64,000 bases of DNA from Amycolatopsis suaedae (GTDB lineage Bacteria; Actinomycetota; Actinomycetes; Mycobacteriales; Pseudonocardiaceae), in contig NZ_SFCC01000015.1 in NCBI RefSeq assembly GCF_004214935.1, positions 62,001 through 126,000 on the forward strand. Reading direction: 5' to 3'. The notes beneath the pieces were generated by a model, which had not been told where the DNA came from, ran no database searches, and saw only the letters and a program-made list of their open reading frames with translations. The position numbers and the translations under genes were made by a program. Of this stretch, positions 32,552 to 40,484 are shown piece after piece; the stretch's first letter is position 1, and each line of letters starts with the position of its first letter.

Positions 32552-34098
32552 AGCAGGGGCGGCACCGCCGCGTCGATCAGGTGCGGGCCGGGTTCGGCGA
32601 CGGCGCGGGCGAACTGGTCGGCCAGTTCCTCGGCCGTGGTCGCCCGCGTCGCGGGAACGCCGAAGCCCTCGGCGATCTTCGCGAAGTCCATGTCCGGAGT
32701 GGACAGATCGAGCAGGCCCTTCGCCTTCTCGCCCGCCTCGGCGCCGACGCGCTGCAGCTCCAGCCGGAGGATGGCGTAGGCGCGGTTGTTGAGGATGACC
32801 GTGGTGACGTTGCTGTTCTCCCGCGCCTGCGTCCACAGCGCGGAGATCGTGTACAGCGCGCTGCCGTCGGACTGCAGGTTGATCACCGGCCGGTCCGGCG
32901 CCGCGATGGCCGCTCCGGTGGCCACCGGCATACCCTGGCCGATCGCGCCACCGGTGAGCGTCAGCACGTCGTGCCTGGGCGCGCCCGCCGTCGCCGTCGG
33001 CAGCAGCAGGCCGGAGGTGTTGGCCTCGTCGGAGATGATGGCGTTCTCCGGCAGCAACGCGCCGATCACGTCGACCCAGTTCTGCGGGGTGAGCGGGCCG
33101 CTGGGCAGTTCCGGGCGGTGCTCCGGCGCCAGGTCGGGCTCGACGTCGGCGGCGACGAGGTCGGCGAGGTCCTGCAGCGCACCGACGGCATCGGCGGCGA
33201 CGTCGGCGAGCGTGTGCACCGTGGCGCCCTCCGGCACCAGGTCGCTGGCCTTGCCGGGGTAGGCGAAGAACGACACCGGCGCCTTGGTGCCGGCGAGGAT
33301 CACGTGCTTGATCCCGTCGAGCTGGTAGCTGACCTGCTCGGCGAGGTAACCCAGCCGTTCGACGGTCGGCAGCCCGGCGCCGCGCTCGATGCGGCTGGGG
33401 AACGTCTCGGCGAACGCCTTGGCGCCGGTGGCCTTGGCGATCCGGCTGGTCGCCCGCAGGCCGGTCTCCCGGCAGGCCTTGCCGCCGATCAGCAACGCGA
33501 CCGGCTCACCGGACCGCAGCACCTCGGCGATCGACTTGACGGTCGTCTCGTCGACGGTCGCGGGCACCCTGGCCGCGACCGGGGTGGCGACCTGGCCGCC
33601 GTCGCCCCAGGACACGTCCGCGGGCAGGATCAGGTTGGCCACCCGGCCGGGGGCGTCCTGCGCGGCGGCGACCGCGGCTGCCGCGTCCACCCCGACGTCG
33701 GCGCTGCTGTTGGACCGCCGGGTCCAGCCGTTCAGCGAACCGGTCAGGGCCTCGATGTCCGACTCCAGCGGGGCGTCGAAGCGCTTGTGGTAGGTGGCGT
33801 GATCGCCGATCACGTTGACCACGGGGGTGTTGGCGCGCCGGGCGTTGTGCAGGTTCGCCATGCCGTTGGCCAGGCCGGGGCCGAGGTGCAGCAGCGTGGC
33901 GGCGGGACGGTCGGCGATCCGCGCGTACCCGTCGGCAGCGCCGGTGACGACGCCCTCGAACAGGCCGAGCACGCCCCGCATGCGGGGCACGGTGTCCAGC
34001 GCGGCGACGAAGTGCATCTCCGACGTGCCCGGGTTGCCGAAGCAGACGTCGACGCCTGCGTCGACGAGCGTGTTGATCAGGGACTGTGCGCCGTTCAT
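32548..34098 (-). CDS. Thiamine-pyrophosphate enzyme, acetolactate synthase/benzoylformate decarboxylase-like
   Basis: Protein of 516 residues with the three domains of the POX/AHAS family. The activating Glu lies in GLFEGVVTGAADGYAR (near residue 48). The ThDP-binding region reads QSDGSALYTISALWTQ and ends VILNNRAYAILRLEL, so the usual GDGS appears as SDGS. The length (516) and overall pattern resemble 2-ketoacid decarboxylases and IlvX-type proteins rather than full acetolactate synthases (about 570-600), which have an FAD-site pattern not evident here. Likely role: decarboxylation of a 2-keto acid. It overlaps the FAD-oxidase gene upstream by 4 bases, so the oxidase may supply that keto acid. 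Confidence 0.82.
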   Translation of the reverse strand: MNGAQSLINTLVDAGVDVCFGNPGTSEMHFVAALDTVPRMRGVLGLFEGVVTGAADGYARIADRPAATLLHLGPGLANGMANLHNARRANTPVVNVIGDHATYHKRFDAPLESDIEALTGSLNGWTRRSNSSADVGVDAAAAVAAAQDAPGRVANLILPADVSWGDGGQVATPVAARVPATVDETTVKSIAEVLRSGEPVALLIGGKACRETGLRATSRIAKATGAKAFAETFPSRIERGAGLPTVERLGYLAEQVSYQLDGIKHVILAGTKAPVSFFAYPGKASDLVPEGATVHTLADVAADAVGALQDLADLVAADVEPDLAPEHRPELPSGPLTPQNWVDVIGALLPENAIISDEANTSGLLLPTATAGAPRHDVLTLTGGAIGQGMPVATGAAIAAPDRPVINLQSDGSALYTISALWTQARENSNVTTVILNNRAYAILRLELQRVGAEAGEKAKGLLDLSTPDMDFAKIAEGFGVPATRATTAEELADQFARAVAEPGPHLIDAAVPPLL

Positions 34099-35486
34099 GC
34101 CGAGGTGACTCCCTCATCGAAAAGTACGCCGGGGTTGAGGATGCCGGCCGGGTCGAAGGACTTCTTGATCCGCCGCATCAGTTCGATCTTGGCCGGATCC
34201 TCCAGCTGGACGAAGTGATCGCGCTTCGCCACGCCGACGCCGTGCTCACCGGAGATGGCGCCGCCGTGCTCCATGGCGTCGGCGAAGATGTCGTACAGCA
34301 GCCGGTATCGCTTCTCCGCGTCCTTCTGGAAGATCGCCAGGTGGACGTTGCCGTCGCCGGCGTGCCCGCAGCCGATCGCGCCGGACTCGGCCGCGGTGGC
34401 CATTTCCCGCACCCTGGTCAGGAATCCCGGCATCTCCGAGCGTGGGATGACCACGTCGATGACGTCGTCGGCTCCGGCTTCCTTGGCTGTCCAGAACGCC
34501 TTCTCCCTGGCCTCGATCAGCCTGCGGGCGGACGCTCCCTCCAGCACGTACACGTCGGTGGCGCCCAGCTCGACCAGCCGCTCACCGAGTTGTTCGACGT
34601 CGGCGTGCAGCCGGTCGCCGTCCCGGTTCTCCAGCGCGACGACCAGGTACGCCTGGGTGGCGTCGCGGACCTCGTCGGGGATGCCCAGCTCCAGGCTCTC
34701 CCGGTAGACGATGGCCGCCATCGTGAGATTGTCGATGTACTCGAGGATGTGCGGCTCGAGCCCGCTGGCGACGATCTTCGGCACCGCGGTCATGACCTGG
34801 TCGAGGTCGCCGAACGGGGCGAGCACGGTGGCGCCGTGCGGCAGCCGGGGGTGCAGCTTCAGGGTGATCTCGGTGGCCAGCGCGAGCGTGCCCTCCGAGC
34901 CGATGATCAGCTGGGTCAGGTCGTAGCCGGTGGACGTCTTCGTGGTCTTGCCGCCGGTCCGGATGACTTCGCCGGTGGGCAGAACTGCCTGCAGGCCGAG
35001 CACGTTGTTGCGGGTGACGCCGTACTTGACGGCTCGCATGCCACCGGCATTGGTGCCGACGTTGCCGCCGACGCTGGCCGACAGCTCGCCGGGATAGACG
35101 GTGTAGCTCAGCCCGGCCGCCGCCGTCTGGGCGTCCACTTCGGACAGCGTGGCGCCGGGCTGGACGACGGCGACGTGGTTGTCGGTGTCGATCTCCAGCA
35201 CCTTGTTCATCCGCTCGAAGGAGATCAGCAGCCCGTCCGGCCGCGGGCGCGCCGCGCCGGACAGGCCGCTGCCCGAACCCCGTGCGGTGACCGGGACCGC
35301 GTGCTCGGTGGCGGCCGTGAGCAGCGCGGCCACCTCGTCGGCCGTCGCCGGCTTCGCCACGTACCGTGGCCGGACCGGCTCGACGGTGAGGGCTTCGTCG
35401 TGGGCGTAGTCCTCCCCGACGCCGTCGCCCGTCAGCAGGTTCGCTTCGCCGACGATCTCCGCCAGCCTTGTCGCTACGTCGTCCAT
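34095..35486 (-). CDS. FAD-linked 2-hydroxyacid oxidase (GlcD/D-lactate dehydrogenase family)
   Basis: Protein of 463 residues with an N-terminal PCMH-type FAD domain (TARGSGSGLSGAARP, YPGELSASVGGNVGTNAGG, LIIGSEGTLALATE) and the FAD-oxidase C-terminal domain containing GCGHAGDGNVHLAIF and SGEHGVGVAKRD. The HxGDGN and EHGVG motifs bind metal and substrate in D-lactate, glycolate and D-2-hydroxyglutarate dehydrogenases. It should oxidise a D-2-hydroxy acid to a 2-keto acid with electrons passed to the chain. Translational overlap with the TPP decarboxylase suggests consecutive steps. The 96-base gap to the DUF3830 gene upstream holds a possible -10, TACTAAG, so this pair may be its own operon. 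Confidence 0.88.
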   Translation of the reverse strand: MDDVATRLAEIVGEANLLTGDGVGEDYAHDEALTVEPVRPRYVAKPATADEVAALLTAATEHAVPVTARGSGSGLSGAARPRPDGLLISFERMNKVLEIDTDNHVAVVQPGATLSEVDAQTAAAGLSYTVYPGELSASVGGNVGTNAGGMRAVKYGVTRNNVLGLQAVLPTGEVIRTGGKTTKTSTGYDLTQLIIGSEGTLALATEITLKLHPRLPHGATVLAPFGDLDQVMTAVPKIVASGLEPHILEYIDNLTMAAIVYRESLELGIPDEVRDATQAYLVVALENRDGDRLHADVEQLGERLVELGATDVYVLEGASARRLIEAREKAFWTAKEAGADDVIDVVIPRSEMPGFLTRVREMATAAESGAIGCGHAGDGNVHLAIFQKDAEKRYRLLYDIFADAMEHGGAISGEHGVGVAKRDHFVQLEDPAKIELMRRIKKSFDPAGILNPGVLFDEGVTSA

Positions 35487-35582
35487 GACGAGGTCGCCCG
35501 CCCTCTCAGCTCACGCTCCGTCGAGTGTCGAGCCGAGCTTAGTAGGTCCCGCCGCGCCCCGGCTATGAAACTTATTCACATT

Positions 35583-36086
35583 CTAGTCGGATGCGCGTGC
35601 GAACGAGAGAGTTTCGCCTTCCACGCCCCGCAGCCAGAGGTCCTGGGATGCCGCGGCCATCTCGGCCAGGCCCTCCTCGATCGTGGCGAACACGTTGCCG
35701 GGCACCCACCCCGCGTCGCCGTTGATCAGCAGGTTGTTCCGGCCGTAGAAGATCGCCAGATCGGTGGCGCCCTGGGCGCTGTGTGCCTCGCTGCCCTCGT
35801 CGTAGCCGTAGGCCGGGTTGCCGATCTCCCACGGTTCGAAGTCGAAGTACACGACGTCGCCCGGAATCGGCGTCACCGTCGGGTTCTCCCGGCCCGGCTT
35901 CGGGTCGGCGAACGGCGGCACCAGCGTGTAGACCTCGTTGCGGGCGTACTTGGCGTGGTAGGCCGAACCGCTCTGCGGCAGCGCGTTCCACACGGCCTCG
36001 CAGGTCCGGGGCGCCTCGGTGTCGAGCAGCCTGGCGCGGCAGGAGACGCCGCGCTTGTCCAGCGTGATGGTGATGTAGCGGGCCAC
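35583..36086 (-). CDS. DUF3830 family protein (cyclophilin-like fold)
   Basis: Protein of 167 residues from a GTG preceded by GGGAG. The start ITITLDKRGVSCRARLLDTEAPRTCEAVWNALP and the later PGDVVYFDFEPWE and DLAIFYGRN are typical of DUF3830, a cyclophilin-like beta-barrel family. No biochemical role is established; members are often encoded with amidases, Asp/Glu-racemase-family enzymes and dehydrogenases, as here. It follows the class III aminotransferase by 8 bases, so both are under the operator at 37374-37387. It may bind or isomerise a small acidic metabolite. Confidence 0.75.
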   Translation of the reverse strand: MARYITITLDKRGVSCRARLLDTEAPRTCEAVWNALPQSGSAYHAKYARNEVYTLVPPFADPKPGRENPTVTPIPGDVVYFDFEPWEIGNPAYGYDEGSEAHSAQGATDLAIFYGRNNLLINGDAGWVPGNVFATIEEGLAEMAAASQDLWLRGVEGETLSFARASD

Positions 36087-36094
36087 GGTTCTCC

Positions 36095-37348
36095 CTACTT
36101 CGTCACCGACGCGACGACCTCGGCCCAGATGCCGAGCGCCTCGTCGACCTGCTCGGCGGTGACCACCAGCGGCGGGATCATCCGCACGACGTTCATGTAC
36201 GCACCGCAGGTGAGCAGCAGCAGCCCCCGCTCGGCGGCGGCCTTCTGCGCGGCCTGCGCGGTCGCGGTGTCCGGCTCGCCCTCGGCGGTGGTGAACTCCG
36301 AGCCGACCAGCAGCCCGAGCCCGCGGACGTCACCGATGCCCGGGGTCTTGTCGGCGACCAGCCGCACCCCGTCGATCAGCTGCCTGCCGCGCTCGGCCGC
36401 GTTGGCGACCAGGTTCTCCTCGCGGATGACGTCCAGCGTCGCGACGGCCGCGGCACACGACACGGCGTTGCCGCCGTAGGTGCCGCCCTGCGACCCCGGC
36501 CACGCCTTGGCCATCAGCTCCCGCGACGCCGCGATGCCGGACAGCGGGAAGCCGCTGGCCAGGCCCTTCGCGATGAGCACGACGTCGGGCTTGCCGTCGA
36601 AGTGGTCGTGCCCCCAGAAGCGTCCGGTACGGCCGAAGCCGGTCTGGATCTCGTCGACGACCAGCAGGATGCCGTGCCGGTCGGCCCGCTCCCGCAGGCC
36701 GGCGAGGAACTCGGTGTTGGCGGGGACGTAGCCGCCCTCGCCGAGCATCGGCTCGACGAAGAACGCGGCGGTCTCGTTGGGGGCGCTGACCGTGGCGAAC
36801 AGGTAGTCGAGCTCGCGCAGCGCGAACTTCGTCGCCGTCGCCTCGTCCCAGCCGTAGTGGTAGGCGTACGGGAACGGCGCGACGTGCACGCCGGACATCA
36901 GCGGCGAGAAACCGGCGCTGAACCGCGTGCCGGACGTCGTCATCGACGCCGCCGCGACGGTCCGGCCGTGGAACCCGCCCTGGAAGACGATCACGTTGGG
37001 CCGGCCGGTGGCCTGCCGGGTCAGCCGCAGGGCCGCCTCGACGGCCTCGCTGCCGGAGTTGGCGAAGAACAGCGAATCCAGCCCGGACGGCAGCACCTCG
37101 CCGAGCCGCTCGGTCAGTTCGAGCAGCGGCCGGTGCATCACGGTGGTGTACTGGCCGTGGATGAGTTTGCCGATCTGGTCCTGCGCGGCCTGCACCACAC
37201 GGGGGTGGCAGTGCCCGGTACTCGTCACGCCGATTCCGGCGGTGAAATCGAGGTGTCGGCGCCCGTCGACGTCGAAGAGATAGGCGCCCTCGCCGTGGTC
37301 GACCACGACCGGGGTGGCCTGCTTGAGCAATGGGGAGAGCTGAGCCAT
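36095..37348 (-). CDS. Class III aminotransferase (4-aminobutyrate transaminase-like)
   Basis: PLP enzyme of 417 residues. The PLP lysine is Lys261 in VLIAKGLASGFPLS, with upstream LLVVDEIQTGFGRTGRFWG carrying the Asp that contacts the ring nitrogen, and FANSGSEAVEAALRLTRQ binding the phosphate. It transfers an omega-amino group (for example from 4-aminobutyrate or beta-alanine) to a keto acid, giving a semialdehyde. The divergent gene encodes a GabD-type semialdehyde dehydrogenase, and the intergenic operator joins the two, so they probably act in series. The substrate may be GABA or a related omega-amino acid; L-lysine- or diamine-derived compounds are also possible. Confidence 0.9.
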   Translation of the reverse strand: MAQLSPLLKQATPVVVDHGEGAYLFDVDGRRHLDFTAGIGVTSTGHCHPRVVQAAQDQIGKLIHGQYTTVMHRPLLELTERLGEVLPSGLDSLFFANSGSEAVEAALRLTRQATGRPNVIVFQGGFHGRTVAAASMTTSGTRFSAGFSPLMSGVHVAPFPYAYHYGWDEATATKFALRELDYLFATVSAPNETAAFFVEPMLGEGGYVPANTEFLAGLRERADRHGILLVVDEIQTGFGRTGRFWGHDHFDGKPDVVLIAKGLASGFPLSGIAASRELMAKAWPGSQGGTYGGNAVSCAAAVATLDVIREENLVANAAERGRQLIDGVRLVADKTPGIGDVRGLGLLVGSEFTTAEGEPDTATAQAAQKAAAERGLLLLTCGAYMNVVRMIPPLVVTAEQVDEALGIWAEVVASVTK

Positions 37349-37373
37349 GGCAGCGGGCTCCTAACGGGTTGTA

Positions 37374-37387
37374 GATTGTCAACAATA
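37374..37387. promoter_or_regulatory. GntR operator between aminotransferase and gabD-like gene
   Basis: GATTGT-CA-ACAATA, one of three GATTGT-N2-ACAATC sites in the window (others at 43464-43477 and 44272-44285). On the plus strand it lies between TTGTAG (37369-37374) and TAGCAT (37392-37397), a plausible promoter with a 17-base spacer. It can block both divergent genes. FCD-type GntR proteins commonly bind such TTGT-N-ACAA repeats. Confidence 0.65.
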
Positions 37388-37438
37388 TTCGTAGCATGGA
37401 CCGCGGTACGGGGCAACAAGGCTGAGGAGCGATAAGCG

Positions 37439-38893
37439 ATGAGTGAGACCAGTGTCGTTGCCGCGGTGAACAAGGAACTGTTCATCGGCGGCAAATGGCG
37501 GGCGGCCGAGGGCGGCCGGACGCTTCCGGTCCACGACCCGTCCACCGGCGAGGTGCTGTGCGAGGTCGCCGACGCCTCGCCCGCCGACGGCGTCGCGGCG
37601 CTGGACGCCGCGTGTGCCGCACAGCAGTCCTGGGCCGGGGTCGCGCCGCGGGAGCGCGGGGAGATCCTGCGCCGTGCCTACCAGCTGCTGATCGACCGGG
37701 CAGACGACCTGGCGCTGCTGATGACCCTGGAGATGGGCAAGCCGCTGGCCGAGTCCAAGGGCGAGATCACCTACGCCGCCGAGTTCTTCCGCTGGTTTGC
37801 CGAGGAGGCCGTGCGCATCGACGGTGGCTACGCCGTCGCGCCCAACGGCAGCGGCCGGTTCCTGGTGCACCGCCAGCCGGTCGGCCCGTCGCTGCTGATC
37901 ACGCCGTGGAACTTCCCGATGGCCATGGGTACCCGCAAGATCGGTCCCGCCGTCGCCGCCGGCTGCACGATGGTGATGAAGCCAGCGGCGCAGACACCGC
38001 TGTCCATGCTCGCGCTGGCGGGCATCCTCGCCGAGGCCGGGCTGCCCGAGGGCGTGTTGAACGTGGTGACCACCAGCGACTCCGGCGGGGTCATGGAACC
38101 GCTGATCCGCGACGGTCGCGCCCGCAAGCTGTCCTTCACCGGCTCCACCGCCGTCGGCCGCAAGCTGCTGGAGCAGTGTGCGGACAAGGTGCTGCGCACG
38201 TCGATGGAGCTGGGCGGCAACGCGCCGTTCCTGGTCTTCGACGACGCCGACCTGGACGCCGCGGTCGAGGGTGCGATGGTGGCCAAGATGCGCAACATCG
38301 GCGAGGCATGCACCGCGGCCAACCGGTTCTACGTGCAGCGTGGCGTCGCCGACGAGTTCGCGCGGCGGCTGACCGAGAAGATGTCAGCGCTGAAGATGGG
38401 CCGGGGTACCGAGGAGGGCGTCGTCGTCGGGCCGCTCATCGACGAGCCCGCGGTGGAGAAGGTCAGCGGCCTGGTCGCCGACGCCGTCGAGAAGGGCGCC
38501 AGGGTGCTCACCGGAGGCACGGCCGTCGACGGTCCCGGCAACTTCTACCCGGCCACCGTGCTCACCGACATCCCCGCCGACGCCAAGCTCGCCGACGAGG
38601 AGATCTTCGGCCCGGTCGCCCCGATCTCGGTGTTCGACGACGAGGACGAGGTCATCGAGTGGGCCAACGACACCGAGTACGGCCTGGTGTCCTATGTGTA
38701 CACCAGCGATCTCAAGCGGTCGCTGCGGGTCTGTGAACGGCTGGACACCGGCATGATCGGGCTCAACCAGGGCCTGGTGTCCAACCCGGCCGCGCCGTTC
38801 GGCGGCGTGAAGCAGTCCGGCCTCGGCAGGGAGGGCGGCACCGTCGGCATCGACGAGTTCCTGGAGACCAAGTACATCGCGGTGAGCCTGTGA
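37439..38893 (+). CDS. NAD(P)-dependent succinate-semialdehyde dehydrogenase-like
   Basis: Enzyme of 484 residues of the GabD group: Cys291 (IGEACTAANRFYV), Glu257 (SMELGGNAPF), TPWNFPMAMGTRK, LSFTGSTAVGRKL and the C-terminal FGGVKQSGLGREGG. It oxidises a semialdehyde to the acid. The aminotransferase encoded divergently would make that semialdehyde, with a shared GntR operator between. The stop overlaps the GTG of the tartrate-dehydrogenase-like gene. It is a paralogue of 11836-13281 and shares the same C-terminal signature. The preceding AGGAG is eight to twelve bases from the ATG. Confidence 0.9.
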   Translation: MSETSVVAAVNKELFIGGKWRAAEGGRTLPVHDPSTGEVLCEVADASPADGVAALDAACAAQQSWAGVAPRERGEILRRAYQLLIDRADDLALLMTLEMGKPLAESKGEITYAAEFFRWFAEEAVRIDGGYAVAPNGSGRFLVHRQPVGPSLLITPWNFPMAMGTRKIGPAVAAGCTMVMKPAAQTPLSMLALAGILAEAGLPEGVLNVVTTSDSGGVMEPLIRDGRARKLSFTGSTAVGRKLLEQCADKVLRTSMELGGNAPFLVFDDADLDAAVEGAMVAKMRNIGEACTAANRFYVQRGVADEFARRLTEKMSALKMGRGTEEGVVVGPLIDEPAVEKVSGLVADAVEKGARVLTGGTAVDGPGNFYPATVLTDIPADAKLADEEIFGPVAPISVFDDEDEVIEWANDTEYGLVSYVYTSDLKRSLRVCERLDTGMIGLNQGLVSNPAAPFGGVKQSGLGREGGTVGIDEFLETKYIAVSL

Positions 38894-39945
38894 ACTACCG
38901 GATTGCCGCCATCCCCGGCGACGGCATCGGTGTCGACGTCTCCGTCGAGGCCCGCAAGGTCCTCGACCGGGCAGCGGAACTGAACGGCTTCGGTCTGGAG
39001 TGGACGGAGTTCGACTGGAGCTGCGAGCGCTACACCAGCACCGGGACGATGATGCCCGCCGACGGCGTCGAGCAGCTCGCCGCGTTCGACGGGATCTTCC
39101 TCGGCGCGGTCGGGTTCCCCGGCGTTCCGGACCACGTGTCGTTGTGGGGCCTGCTGATCCCGCTGCGCCGCGCGTTCGCCCAGTACGTCAACCTGCGCCC
39201 GGTACGGCTGCTGCCGGGCACCACCTCCGCGCTGGCCGGACGCTCGGCCGACGAGCTGGAGATGGTGATCGTCAGGGAGAACTCCGAGGGGGAGTACTCC
39301 CAGCTCGGCGGCAGGCACAACGCCGGGCGGCCGGACGAGTTCGTGCTGCAGGAGTCGGTGTTCACCCGGGTCGGCGTGGAGCGGATCATCCGCTACGCCT
39401 TCGACCTGGCCCGCACCCGCACCGGGCGGGTGTGCTCGGCGACGAAGTCCAACGGCCTGATCCACTCGATGCCGTTCTGGGACGAGGTGTTCGCCGAGAT
39501 CGCCGCCGAGTACCCGGACGTCCACAGTGAACAGTGCCATGTGGACGCACTGGCCGCGCGGATGGTGCAACAGCCGGACCGGCTCGACGTCGTGGTGGCG
39601 TCGAACCTGTTCGGCGACATCCTGTCCGACCTGGCCGCCGCCGTCACCGGCGGGCTGGGAATGGCGCCGTCGGGCAACATCAACCCGCCCGGCGAGTTCC
39701 CGTCGATGTTCGAGGCGGTGCACGGCAGCGCGCCGGACATCGCCGGGCAGGGCATCGCCAACCCGGTGGCGCAGGTGCTGGCGGGGGCGATGATGCTCGA
39801 CCACCTCGGCGAGACCGCGGCGGCGAACGCCGTGCGGGCGGCGGTGGAGCGGGTGCTCGCCGAGGGCCGGGTCGCCACGCCGGACCTCGGCGGCAAGTCC
39901 ACCACCGCCGAGCTGGGTACTGCTATCGCCGACGCGCTCAGCTGA
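38890..39945 (+). CDS. Isocitrate/isopropylmalate dehydrogenase family, tartrate dehydrogenase-like
   Basis: Enzyme of 351 residues from a GTG overlapping the gabD-like stop. It has the decarboxylating dehydrogenase motifs IPGDGIGVDVS, VRENSEGEYSQLGGR, SATKSNGLIHSMPFWDEVF and SNLFGDILSDLAAAVTGGLG. The residues around VRENSEGEYS fit the tartrate dehydrogenase/D-malate dehydrogenase (TtuC/DmlA) branch. It would oxidise, and may decarboxylate, a 2-hydroxy dicarboxylate such as D-malate or tartrate. Presence with Asp/Glu-racemase-family enzymes in the same regulon suggests breakdown of a C4 dicarboxylate or a compound giving one. It is followed by a hairpin and repeat R3. Confidence 0.87.
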   Translation: MNYRIAAIPGDGIGVDVSVEARKVLDRAAELNGFGLEWTEFDWSCERYTSTGTMMPADGVEQLAAFDGIFLGAVGFPGVPDHVSLWGLLIPLRRAFAQYVNLRPVRLLPGTTSALAGRSADELEMVIVRENSEGEYSQLGGRHNAGRPDEFVLQESVFTRVGVERIIRYAFDLARTRTGRVCSATKSNGLIHSMPFWDEVFAEIAAEYPDVHSEQCHVDALAARMVQQPDRLDVVVASNLFGDILSDLAAAVTGGLGMAPSGNINPPGEFPSMFEAVHGSAPDIAGQGIANPVAQVLAGAMMLDHLGETAAANAVRAAVERVLAEGRVATPDLGGKSTTAELGTAIADALS

Positions 39946-39967
39946 CCCGCGCGTGCCGGGAAGGGGG

Positions 39968-39992
39968 CCTCACGGCACCAGACGCCGTGAGG
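39968..39992. terminator. Hairpin after the tartrate-dehydrogenase-like gene
   Basis: CCTCACGGC (39968-39976) and GCCGTGAGG (39984-39992) pair perfectly around the loop ACCAGAC, 22 bases after the stop. A related ACCAGACGCCGTGAGGGCC sequence occurs at the other end of repeat R3 (40464-40482), next to the Lnt-like gene stop. Confidence 0.7.
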
Positions 39993-40020
39993 GCCTCGGG
40001 CAGGCGAGGTGGTTAGTCTC

Positions 40021-40430
40021 GAGCGTAGAACTCGCGTGCCGGAAAGCAGAACTCGCGTGCGTGAGCGCAGAACTCACGATGTGGACGCCGGTTCTCACGT
40101 CGTGCCGGTCGTCCGTGTGAACGGCCCGTTCGTGCGAGTTGTACGTTCTGGGGCGCGAGTCGTAGGTTCTGACGCGCGAGTTGTACGTTCCCGCCCGCCT
40201 GGTCCCACTGTCCGGCACGCCGATTCCAGATCGCGGGAGGAATGGCTGGCCGAACGGGCCGCTCGCGCGGCCCTGCCGGGCCGGAACGCGAGTCTCGCGT
40301 TCCCGAACACGACACTCACCATCCGGACCCGACGTCCCAGCCCGTGACCCACCCTCACGCCAACGGACCACCCGCCGCGAGTCACGCGCTCAGGAACGCG
40401 AGTCTCGCCTTCCGGAACGCGAATGACGCG
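40021..40430. repeat. Dispersed iteron element, copy R3 (long form)
   Basis: Left 16-mers start at 40021, 40042 and 40063 (period 21). The central hairpin CACGATGTG/CACGTCGTG is at 40075-40104. Right 16-mers start at 40133, 40154 and 40175 (period 21). A further 130-base section (about 40191-40320) has a clear counterpart in copy R4, with CGAACGGGCCGCTCGCGCGG and GGAACGCGAGTCTCGCGTTC-like sequence. Past that are looser units to about 40430. It lies between convergent genes in the gene-free stretch 39946-40484. Frames that stay open across it are by-products of high GC. Confidence 0.85.
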
Positions 40431-40484
40431 CTCCGGACCACCCGACTCCGCCGGGGTCCTGGCACCAGACGCCGTGAGGGCCCT

